Shown here in pieces: positions 1-7,721 of a stretch of DNA of 8,234 nucleotides (position 1 is its first letter; each line of letters starts with the position of its first letter). The DNA comes from Marinosulfonomonas sp. GTDB lineage: Bacteria > Pseudomonadota > Alphaproteobacteria > Rhodobacterales > Rhodobacteraceae. The position numbers and the translations under genes were made by a program. Location of the stretch: NCBI GenBank assembly GCA_022712735.1, contig JAFLKA010000050.1, forward strand, positions 1 through 8,234, read 5' to 3'. The notes beneath the pieces were generated by a model, which searched no databases, was not told the DNA's origin, and worked only from the letters and a program-made list of their open reading frames with translations.

Positions 1-109
1 AAGGTCATAACTATAGGTTATCCACCTCATGAAAATAATCAATGTTCTTTCGCGTCTGCGCGCATGGTCTATTCCAAGATAACGACTCATCTGCAAATGG
101 ATAACCAAA

Positions 110-1624
110 TTGACTGAACCTCGCCGTCGCAGAAAAAAGACCTCAGATTCACAAGAGGTTGCACCGCTGCCCCCCTACATCACTAGGACAGCGCCGGTTT
201 ATGACATCCTGAACGAAGAACAGATCACCATTATTGAGGAGGCCGCCGAGGATATTCTGGAAAAGATCGGCGTCGAGGTGCGGCATGCGCCGAGCCTGAA
301 ATTGTTGCGCGAGGCAGGGTGCAAAATTGACGGCGAGCGGGTAAGGTTTGAGCGCGGGTTTTGCCGTAAACTGGTGATGGAAAATGCGCCATCAGAATTC
401 ATCCAACACGCCCGAAACCCGGAAAAGTCGGTCAAGATCGGCGGGGATGCGATGGTTTTGGTGCCGATCTACGGCCCGCCATTTGTCGCGGCCAATGATA
501 TTGAGCGGCGCTATGGTACACTGGAAGATTTCAACAATTTCGTGCGTTTGGCGCATATGAGCCCCGAGTTGCATCACACAGGTGGCCCGATATGCGAGCC
601 GACCGATATTCCCGTGCCCGAGCGCCATCTGGACATGAACTATGGCCATCTGGCGCTGTCGGATAAATGCTTTATGGGCGCGGTTACCTCGAAAGAGCGG
701 GCCGAAGATACGATGCGGATGTGCGAGATCGTATTTGGCAAAGAGTTCGTGAACAACAACTGCGTTGTCACAGCGCTGATCAACATAAACTCGCCGCTGG
801 TGCTGGACGAAACCATGCTGGACGCCGCACATGTTTACGCAGCCGCCAATCAGGCCACCGTCATCACGCCGTTTATGATTGCTGGCGCATCTAGCCCGAC
901 CACGGTTGCAGGTCTGGTCGCACAATCCTTGGCCGAAACACTGGTGGGCATGGCGATTACACAGCTTTTGCGCCCCGGCGCACCCGTCATGTTCGGCTTT
1001 ATGATGCTGGGCATGTCGATGCGCTCGGGCAGCCCGATCCGTTATGATGAAACGTGGAAATCAATGTTGATCGCTGGACAGCTGGCGCGGCGCCTTCGCG
1101 TGCCTTACCGCTGCGGCGGATCATCCTCGAATTCCAAGCTGCCCGATGCGCAATCAGGTTGGGAAGGCGCGCTTTATGTTATGTATGCCATGCTGTCTGG
1201 GGTGAATTTCCTGATCCACGCCACCGGCACCCTCGAGGCCGGTTTGGTTGCCAATTTTGACAAGTTCCTGATTGATTGCGACATGCTGGGCGCGGCCTCA
1301 AGGATGATGACTGCTGTTGACACAAGCCCCGACGCACTGGCGTTTGATGCCATTGCCGAGGTGGGTCCGGCAGGCAATTTCCTGTCCTGTGCGCATACAA
1401 TGGCGCGATATAAAACCGTGTTTTACCAGCCATCAAATGCCGATGGCGATTCATTTGAACAATGGACAGCAGCAGGCGGGTTGGATGCGGCAGGACGTGC
1501 AACAATACGGCGTCACGATATGTTGGCCAAGTATGAGGCGCCAGCGCTTGATCCGGAAATCGACGCCGCCCTGAAGGCGTTCATGCACGCGCGCCGCGCC
1601 GAGTTACCGGATAGTTTTGTGTGA
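110..1624 (+). CDS. MttB-family (trimethylamine methyltransferase superfamily) protein, non-pyrrolysine type
   Basis: This 504-residue protein belongs by recognition to the MttB/COG5598 family. Characterised members move a methyl group from a quaternary or tertiary amine to a corrinoid protein. The N-terminus fits the family: a basic stretch (RRRRKK), then LPPYITR, then a helix with EEAAEDILEKIGVEV. The central barrel includes MRSGSPIRYDE and, at residues 334-347, RCGGSSSNSKLPDA, a family-conserved region. The C-terminus (LDPEIDAALKAFMHARRAEL) is also typical, so the gene looks full length. The frame has no internal amber codon, so it is not a pyrrolysine enzyme. The start is TTG at 110, the only start codon giving the usual N-terminus; an in-frame stop lies at 80-82 and no strong Shine-Dalgarno is visible. 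It abuts the flavoprotein gene downstream, implying co-transcription. Family is sure. Substrate (betaine, carnitine, N-methyl amino acid and so on) is unknown, and no corrinoid-protein gene lies in the window. Confidence 0.88.
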   Translation: MTEPRRRRKKTSDSQEVAPLPPYITRTAPVYDILNEEQITIIEEAAEDILEKIGVEVRHAPSLKLLREAGCKIDGERVRFERGFCRKLVMENAPSEFIQHARNPEKSVKIGGDAMVLVPIYGPPFVAANDIERRYGTLEDFNNFVRLAHMSPELHHTGGPICEPTDIPVPERHLDMNYGHLALSDKCFMGAVTSKERAEDTMRMCEIVFGKEFVNNNCVVTALININSPLVLDETMLDAAHVYAAANQATVITPFMIAGASSPTTVAGLVAQSLAETLVGMAITQLLRPGAPVMFGFMMLGMSMRSGSPIRYDETWKSMLIAGQLARRLRVPYRCGGSSSNSKLPDAQSGWEGALYVMYAMLSGVNFLIHATGTLEAGLVANFDKFLIDCDMLGAASRMMTAVDTSPDALAFDAIAEVGPAGNFLSCAHTMARYKTVFYQPSNADGDSFEQWTAAGGLDAAGRATIRRHDMLAKYEAPALDPEIDAALKAFMHARRAELPDSFV

Positions 1625-1632
1625 GGGATATG

Positions 1633-3663
1633 ATGGAACAGAAAACGACAATCAAAGACCCGTTGTTGCAGCCGTTGACCATTCGTGGGCTGACATTGAA
1701 GAACCGTGTTATGAGCACCTCGCATGCTTCGGGCATGGACGATGAAAACATGCCTGCCCTGCGGTATCAACGCTATCACGAGGAAAAGGCCAAGGGCGGG
1801 CTGGCGCTGACGATGTTTGGTGGTTCTTCCAATATTGCACCGGATTCACCCTCGGTTTTCCGCCAGTTGAATGCGGGAACCGATGCGATCATTCCTTACT
1901 TCCAAAAGTTTTCAGAACGCATTCACCAGCATGGCGCGGCCTTGATGTGCCAGATCACCCATATGGGGCGGCGCGGTGATGCGCAGGCGGCGCAATGGTT
2001 GCCGACAATCGCGCCATCGGCAGTGCGCGAAGATTTGCACCGCAACTTTCCGCGCGAGATGGATCAATATGATATCGACCGCGTGGTGAAGGCTTTTGGG
2101 CAGGCCGCACGCCGCTGCAAGGAAGGTGGGCTGGACGGGCTGGAGACGCTGGCTGGTGGTCATCTGATCGGGCAGTTCTTTTCGCCCAGAACGAATATGC
2201 GCAGCGATGGGTTTGGCGGCAACGTTGAAAACCGCACGCGGTTTGCGCTGATAGTGCATGAGGAAATCCGCCGCCAAGTGGGTGATGATTTTGTTGTCGG
2301 TATGCGCCTGACGCTGGACGAAGGGCCGGGTGGTTTGCGGTTTGACGAGTCCCTGCAGATCGCTGAAACCCTCAAGCGCGAGGGCGCGGTCGATTTTTTT
2401 AACTGCATGGTTGGCCGCATGGACACCGAGATCACGCTGGTTGAGGAAAACATGCCGGGGATGAACCGTCCGCTTGCCCCTTACCTTGAGACGGTCGGGG
2501 CGTTCCGGCGCGAGATTGGCGTGCCAGTTTTCCATGCCGCGCGGGTGACGGATGTCGCCAATGCACGCCACGCTATTCGCGAAGGTGCGTTGGATATGGT
2601 CGCCATGACCCGGGCCCATATCGCTGATCCGCAGATCGTTAACAAGATCATGCGCGGCGAAGAAGACCGCATTCGACCCTGCATCGGCGCGTCGCACTGT
2701 ATTTACAAGAAAATTCACTGCATTCACAATCCCGCCTCTGGCCGCGAAACACTGTTGCCAATGGAGGTGCCTGCCAGCCCTGCGCCGGATAAAAAGGTGG
2801 TTGTGGTTGGCGGTGGCCCCGCCGGAATGGAGGCCGCACGGGTGGCGGCTGAACGCGGACACAAGGTGGTTTTGTTTGAGGCCGCGCCTAAACTGGGCGG
2901 TCAAATCCAACTGGCCGCGAAAACCACATGGCGCAAGGATCTGATCCAGATCGTTGATTGGCGCGAGGCTGAACTGGACAAGCTGGGCGTCGATGTGCGT
3001 TGTAATATCTATGCCGAAGCGGCAGATGTTTTGGCGCAAGACCCTGATCATGTGTTTGTTGCAACCGGCGGTCTGCCCGCAGAAAATAACATGTCCGGAG
3101 CCGATCTGACTGTGTCCAGCTGGGATATATTGTCTGGTGATGTGCGGGCCCAGCAGGACGTTCTGATATGCGATCATACTGGCCGTTACGAGCCGGTTGC
3201 GACGGCTGATTTGTTGTCGGCAAAGGGCCACCGTGTGACATTGACAACCATCGACGCCCACTCCGCCACCGAAATGGGCTATCCTGACCGGATCGTTTTT
3301 CACAAACGGCTGGCGGCGCAGGGCGTCACAACGTTTCCCTATCTGAAACTCACCGCTGTGCGCAAAGATGGCAACCGTTTGGTGGCCACATTAACCCATG
3401 AACTAACGGGTCAAACGCAAGAAATCATAACCAATCAGGTCGTGCTGGAAACAGGCACAGACCCCCTCGCCGAGGTGTTTTTCGAGTTGCGCGAAGGCGC
3501 CGCTAACAAAGGCATCACTGATGTGGATGCGATGGCCAACTGGTCGGCGCAGCCCCAAGTTAGTTCAAAAAGTTACACCTTGCATCGTTTGGGGGACGCC
3601 GTAACATCGCGTTCTATTCATGCGGCTTTGTTAGAAGCGTACCGTTTGGCGGTGCACATATGA
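1633..3663 (+). CDS. TMADH/2,4-dienoyl-CoA reductase-like FMN-FAD oxidoreductase (probable N-demethylase)
   Basis: A 676-residue two-part flavoprotein of the size usual for this family. Residues about 10-345 form an old-yellow-enzyme TIM barrel: LTLKNRVMSTSHASGM, ITHMGRRGD, and LAGGHLIGQFFSPRTN followed by FGGNVENRTRF. A cysteine segment follows, with C350, C356 and C363, then HNPASGRE. From about residue 387 comes a Rossmann domain with GGGPAG at 393-398 and E/A-rich FAD contacts. Relatives include trimethylamine and histamine dehydrogenases, dienoyl-CoA reductase and N-methylproline demethylases. Oxidative N-demethylation fits the MttB-like neighbour but is inference. The ATG at 1633 is chosen because GAGGG at 1623-1627 lies 5 bases upstream. 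GTG at 1621 (4-base overlap with the previous stop) and ATG at 1630 are alternatives. The Fe-S site is odd: the second canonical Cys is Ala353 and the loop to the last Cys is short. The C-terminus (GDAVTSRSIHAALLEAYRLA) looks complete. Confidence 0.86.
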   Translation: MEQKTTIKDPLLQPLTIRGLTLKNRVMSTSHASGMDDENMPALRYQRYHEEKAKGGLALTMFGGSSNIAPDSPSVFRQLNAGTDAIIPYFQKFSERIHQHGAALMCQITHMGRRGDAQAAQWLPTIAPSAVREDLHRNFPREMDQYDIDRVVKAFGQAARRCKEGGLDGLETLAGGHLIGQFFSPRTNMRSDGFGGNVENRTRFALIVHEEIRRQVGDDFVVGMRLTLDEGPGGLRFDESLQIAETLKREGAVDFFNCMVGRMDTEITLVEENMPGMNRPLAPYLETVGAFRREIGVPVFHAARVTDVANARHAIREGALDMVAMTRAHIADPQIVNKIMRGEEDRIRPCIGASHCIYKKIHCIHNPASGRETLLPMEVPASPAPDKKVVVVGGGPAGMEAARVAAERGHKVVLFEAAPKLGGQIQLAAKTTWRKDLIQIVDWREAELDKLGVDVRCNIYAEAADVLAQDPDHVFVATGGLPAENNMSGADLTVSSWDILSGDVRAQQDVLICDHTGRYEPVATADLLSAKGHRVTLTTIDAHSATEMGYPDRIVFHKRLAAQGVTTFPYLKLTAVRKDGNRLVATLTHELTGQTQEIITNQVVLETGTDPLAEVFFELREGAANKGITDVDAMANWSAQPQVSSKSYTLHRLGDAVTSRSIHAALLEAYRLAVHI

Positions 3664-4021
3664 TAAAAATTTACCCAATCCCGGAAAAATCCGGCAAAAT
3701 CACGGGCCGAAGTGCTGGCTTTTCCAGGGCTTTATTACTACACGCCCGCGTCATCGCCGTGCACAAGGGCAGCCCGTTCAAGACGATTTCTGATCTGAGC
3801 GGAAAAGTGATTGGGGCAAGCACCGCGGCAATGGATGATTTGCGCCTTGGTGATGGCGTGCGCATTAATGGCATGGTGGGATCACTACCGGCAATTCTGG
3901 CAGGCATCAAAAGAAATTACGCGTTACGCGTTTTGGGTGATCCGGTTTTCTTTGAGCCACTGGCAACTAATAATCCGGCAAAATCACAACCCATTTTGGT
4001 TGCGATGCTCTGACAAAATTG
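3660..4021 (+). pseudogene. Remnant of a polar amino-acid ABC substrate-binding protein gene (frameshifted, truncated)
   Basis: An open frame of 117 codons (3660-4013) starts in ATGA overlap with the previous stop, but its first 30 residues do not look like a protein of this family. From about 3752 it reads RVIAVHKGSPFKTISDLSG, then KVIGAST, the hinge region of type-3 periplasmic amino-acid-binding proteins. Later LGDGVR and LGDPVFFEPLA match the second half of that fold. Just upstream, a different frame (3697-3747) reads KSRAEVLAFPGLYYYTP, the expected preceding motif, so a one-base loss lies near 3745-3755. Near 4003-4013 the frame shifts again: VAML ends at a stop, while another frame continues as ALTKLI. 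The signal peptide and first domain, a stretch after GAST, and the C-terminus are missing; an intact protein would be roughly 260-340 residues. It is very likely non-functional. It precedes permease and ATPase remnants in normal operon order. Confidence 0.72.
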
Positions 4022-4050
4022 ATCAGGCCCGATCAATTGGGCCTGATTGA
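4019..4050. other. Stem-loop between binding-protein remnant and permease/ATPase fusion
   Basis: ATCAGGCCC (4022-4030) pairs perfectly with GGGCCTGAT (4039-4047) across an 8-base loop. Two wobble pairs and one U-A pair can extend the stem to 4019/4050. No T-run follows on the + strand, so it is not a canonical terminator. Such hairpins are common between binding-protein and permease genes of ABC operons, where they protect the upstream message and lower downstream expression. The role here is inferred. A short A-rich segment and the AGGGGA ribosome binding site of the next frame follow at once. Confidence 0.6.
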
Positions 4051-4066
4051 AAAAACAGGGGAAAAC

Positions 4067-4819
4067 ATGTTATTTGCAGATACAGTGGTGCCCGATCCGG
4101 CGGGACACAAGCCCAGATTCATGGCGATAATATTCACGGTCAGCTTTGTTATTTTCGGCCTTATGGGTCTATATGACACCATATTCGATGAATTCATGCG
4201 CCCCGCCATTGGCGAGCCAACCGAGTCCGGCCTGTTAGGTAATCTGGCCACCGGAAACCAGATCATCGTCAATGGCACTGAGATGCACGAGAAGATTAAA
4301 AACATCGACGAAGTGGACATGGATGTGGGCATGGTTTTCCAGCACTTTAACCTGTTTCCACATATGACGGTGCTGCAAAACCTGATGGCCGGACCGATGT
4401 GGGTGCGCAGGGTCAAGGAAAAGGAAGCCCGCGAAACCGCGATGAAGTTCCTTGAACGTGTGCGCATTCCAGAACAGGCGGAAAAATACCCGGAGCAATT
4501 ATCTGGTGGCCAACAACAACGTGTGGCAATCACGCGTTCATTGTGCATGAAACCCACAGTGATGCTGTTTGACGAGCCAACCTCGGCACTTGACCCAGAA
4601 ATGGTTGCCGAAGTTCTCGATACCATGATCAAGCTGGCCAATGACGGTATGACGATGGTTTGTGTGCCCCATGAAATGGGGTTCGCCAAAGCGGTTGCCG
4701 ACCATGTTGTGTTCATGGATGAGGGCGCCATTATTGAAGAGAACGACCCCCACAACGTCTTCGACATCCCCCCAAATCCAAAAACCCAGAATTTTCTTAG
4801 CCAGATCCTGCAACACTGA
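4067..4819 (+). pseudogene. Deletion fusion: permease N-terminus joined to GlnQ/AapP-type amino-acid ABC ATPase lacking Walker A
   Basis: A 250-residue open frame starts at ATG 4067, preceded by AGGGGA; an in-frame TTG at 4019 is a less likely start. Residues 1-62 hold one hydrophobic segment (about 18-37, [18 protein letters not shown]) and look like the start of a permease. From about residue 63 the sequence is an amino-acid-importer ATPase: Q-loop [10 protein letters not shown] (Q92), signature LSGGQQQR (145-152), Walker B VMLFDEP with E170, D-loop SALDP, H-loop His202 and the C-terminal FLSQIL. The first roughly 50 ATPase residues, including the P-loop GxxGxGKS/T, are absent, as is the rest of the permease. 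Two usually invariant positions also differ: VAITRSL (usually A-R-A-L) and VPHEMG (usually THEMG). Without a P-loop it should not bind ATP normally. An in-frame deletion is the simplest origin. A retained non-transport role is possible but unsupported. Confidence 0.75.
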
Positions 4820-4856
4820 ATTGGGGGGTAGTGAAATCGTACATTTACTTAACTTT

Positions 4857-4889
4857 GGCCAAGTTGGCCCTCGCAGTGCGATCAGGGCC
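4857..4889. other. Overlapping, mutually exclusive inverted repeats in the convergent gap
   Basis: GGCCA (4857-4861) pairs with TGGCC (4865-4869) over a 3-base loop. GGCCCT (4866-4871) pairs with AGGGCC (4884-4889), with an inner CGC/GCG pairing. The two stems share 4866-4869, so only one can form. Neither is followed by a T-run on either strand. The surrounding gap, 4820-5015, has no convincing gene. The repeats could be a Rho-dependent end region or chance. Confidence 0.3.
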
Positions 4890-4977
4890 CCCGAAATGTC
4901 CAGCCTGAGGAAACAGTGCCGCTACAACAGGTGTGTTCCAGACGCATACGTGGCAAAACAGCTGCGCACCTGACGGC

Positions 4978-4995
4978 AAAAATACGCCTTGGCGT
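4978..4995 (-). terminator. Weak candidate intrinsic terminator of the ABC-amidase transcript
   Basis: Read on the minus strand, ACGCC-AA-GGCGT forms a short stem, followed after one A by TTTTT (complement of 4978-4982). It lies about 20 bases past the amidase stop codon, the right place for the end of the minus-strand operon. The stem is only 4-5 base pairs with a very tight loop, so the call is weak. Confidence 0.35.
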
Positions 4996-5015
4996 CGCTT
5001 GCAGTTTAGCATGCG

Positions 5016-6686
5016 TCAGGACGGAAAATTCGGACGCTCTGTGTGGCAGTTCAGTGCCCGCTCCAGCGCCATTCCAAGCGTCAAAATAGTACCTTCCTCA
5101 AACAGCCGCCCCCACAGTGAAATCCCTTGCGGCACGCGAAACTCGGGGCCCTCATCTTTGGCACCCGGCATTTGGATGCGTCCGGCACCAAAACCGCCGG
5201 GTTGCCGCGTGGCGGTGTCAAACAGGCCTGCGCGCAGGTGCAGGCAGGGGTGGCCGGTAAAATTGCTGGCGACCAGCATCGGGCCGGTCATGAACGGGCC
5301 GATCAGCACGTCAATCTGGGCAAACATTTCGTCCAGCGCGTGCATAACCTTCCAGCGCAGCCGGTCGAGCTGTACGTGATCAACCGCTGAAAGAAACCGC
5401 GCCCGGCGAAAGACATTTGGCCAGGCGGCTGCATCTTGCCATGTCAGGGTGTCGTCGCGCCCATCCAGTGTCATATCTTCAAAGGTGGCGGCGGCTTCGG
5501 CGTAGAGCACGTTCATCAAGGATCCGTAGGGTAAATCCGGCAGAGACACCTCGACCACCTCGATCCCCAAACCCCGCGCGGCCTCCAGCGCTGCGTGGTC
5601 CAGATCACTCGCCCCTTCACCGAAAGCATCCGCCAGATAGCCGACGCGCAGACCATCCAGCCCTGCCTGTGTGTCAAATTGAAACCCCGCCGCAATTGAG
5701 GCCGGATCGCCGGTGTTGGCACCATTCAACGCGGCCAAAACCATTCCGGTATCTTCAACTGAACGGCAGATCGGTCCGATTTTATCCATCGACCAGCACA
5801 ATGCCATTGCCCCATCGCGCGGTATACGCCCAAAGGTGGGGCGCAGTCCGGTGGTGCCACAGCGCTGACAGGGAGAGGTGATGGACCCCAGCGTTTCGGT
5901 GCCGATGGAAAATCCACACAGCCCAGCAGCGGTGGCAGCCGCAGAGCCCGCACTTGATCCGCTTGAACCCTCGTTCAGGTTCCAAGGGTTGCGGCAGCGT
6001 CCGCCATACCAGATGTCGTTATAGGCCAACGCCCCGAGTGCAGCCTTGCCCAGCAACACCGCACCGGCGTCGCGCAGGCGCTGCACAACGGTTGCGTCCC
6101 TGTCGGGCACCCGGTTTTGATAGGGTTCAGCCCCCCAACCGGTGTTGATACCAGCGGTGTCGAACAGGTCTTTCACCACGTAAGGAATGCCATGCAACGG
6201 CCCGAGCAGCTGACCCTTTTGTAACAATGCATCAGCCGCGTCCGCCTGCTCTAGCGCCAGATCGCCTGTCACCGTGGCGAAGCATTCAAGCTTCGGTGCG
6301 ATCCGCGCGATCCGCTCCAGATAAATCTCGGTCAGTCTGCGGCTGCTTATCGTTTGGTTGGCAATCCAGCCGTGCAGTTGCGTGACCGGCGCAAATGCGA
6401 TGTCCTCAACGTTCTCCGGCAGCAGGCCGGGGTCCGCACCCGTCCAGCGCAGATCGTCATTGGCGTCGGGCATCTTGAAATCCGGTAGCCTCGGATCGAA
6501 CCGGCAAGCCATTGGCTCGGCATTTTCAAATTGCACGGCGCGCCGGTCCTGGGCCGCTGCGATCTGGCCGGTGAAATTGTCCAGCATTTGCGCGCGTTCC
6601 TGTTCGGTATAGGTTATCCCCATCAAACGCTCGGCGCTGGCAATATCCTCAAGCGTGATTTCATCCGGTTTGGCAGCGTCAGTCAT
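5016..6686 (-). CDS. Amidase-signature family amidohydrolase (GatA-like)
   Basis: A 556-residue enzyme of the amidase signature family, which hydrolyses C-N bonds with a Ser-cisSer-Lys triad. The visible triad is Lys172 in YVVKDLFD, cis-Ser244 in EGSSGSSAGSAA and nucleophile Ser268 in GTETLGSIT; the spacing matches characterised members such as FAAH. The stretch RCGTTGLRPTFGRI, then SMDKIGPICRSVEDTG, is typical of stand-alone GatA-like amidases found in many bacteria. Residues 1-100 form an N-terminal extension before the core. No signal peptide is seen, so it should be cytoplasmic. Start ATG at 6686 has a strong AAGGAGAG 6-7 bases upstream. It lies 18 bases after the OppF-like gene on the same strand, so it is probably last in a transporter operon and acts on the imported compound. 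The substrate cannot be told. It is unlikely to be true GatA, since no gatB or gatC is adjacent. Confidence 0.9.
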   Translation of the reverse strand: MTDAAKPDEITLEDIASAERLMGITYTEQERAQMLDNFTGQIAAAQDRRAVQFENAEPMACRFDPRLPDFKMPDANDDLRWTGADPGLLPENVEDIAFAPVTQLHGWIANQTISSRRLTEIYLERIARIAPKLECFATVTGDLALEQADAADALLQKGQLLGPLHGIPYVVKDLFDTAGINTGWGAEPYQNRVPDRDATVVQRLRDAGAVLLGKAALGALAYNDIWYGGRCRNPWNLNEGSSGSSAGSAAATAAGLCGFSIGTETLGSITSPCQRCGTTGLRPTFGRIPRDGAMALCWSMDKIGPICRSVEDTGMVLAALNGANTGDPASIAAGFQFDTQAGLDGLRVGYLADAFGEGASDLDHAALEAARGLGIEVVEVSLPDLPYGSLMNVLYAEAAATFEDMTLDGRDDTLTWQDAAAWPNVFRRARFLSAVDHVQLDRLRWKVMHALDEMFAQIDVLIGPFMTGPMLVASNFTGHPCLHLRAGLFDTATRQPGGFGAGRIQMPGAKDEGPEFRVPQGISLWGRLFEEGTILTLGMALERALNCHTERPNFPS

Positions 6687-6692
6687 TATTAC

Positions 6693-6700
6693 TCTCCTTG
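6693..6700 (-). promoter_or_regulatory. Ribosome binding site of the amidase gene
   Basis: On the minus strand AAGGAGAG sits 6 bases before the ATG at 6686, within the 17-base gap after the OppF-like stop codon. It fixes the amidase start and suggests efficient independent initiation within the operon. Confidence 0.7.
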
Positions 6701-6704
6701 CTAA

Positions 6705-7720
<1,016 letters not shown>

Positions 7721-7721
<1 letters not shown>

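Noticed and set aside
392..925. 177-codon minus-strand open frame within the MttB-like gene
   Set aside because: Shadow of the plus-strand gene; no start signal or known motif.
334..1624. Possible pyrrolysine codon in the MttB-like gene
   Set aside because: The frame is continuous with no internal TAG; it belongs to the non-pyrrolysine branch.
1912..3303. 463-codon open frame on the minus strand, antisense to the flavoprotein
   Set aside because: It lies wholly within a well-recognised gene, has no familiar motif, and its His/Arg-rich composition is typical of the opposite strand of GC-rich coding DNA.
4022..4047. Intrinsic terminator after the binding-protein remnant
   Set aside because: The stem is strong but no T-run follows on the plus strand; better kept as an intergenic stem-loop.
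4033..4767. 244-codon minus-strand open frame over the ATPase remnant
   Set aside because: The plus strand carries clear ABC ATPase motifs; the minus product is a Ser/Thr-rich shadow with no recognisable domain.
4662..5379. Plus-strand open frames (4662-4973 and 4933-5379) crossing the convergent gap
   Set aside because: They are out of frame with the ATPase remnant or antisense to the amidase, and show no domain or ribosome binding site.
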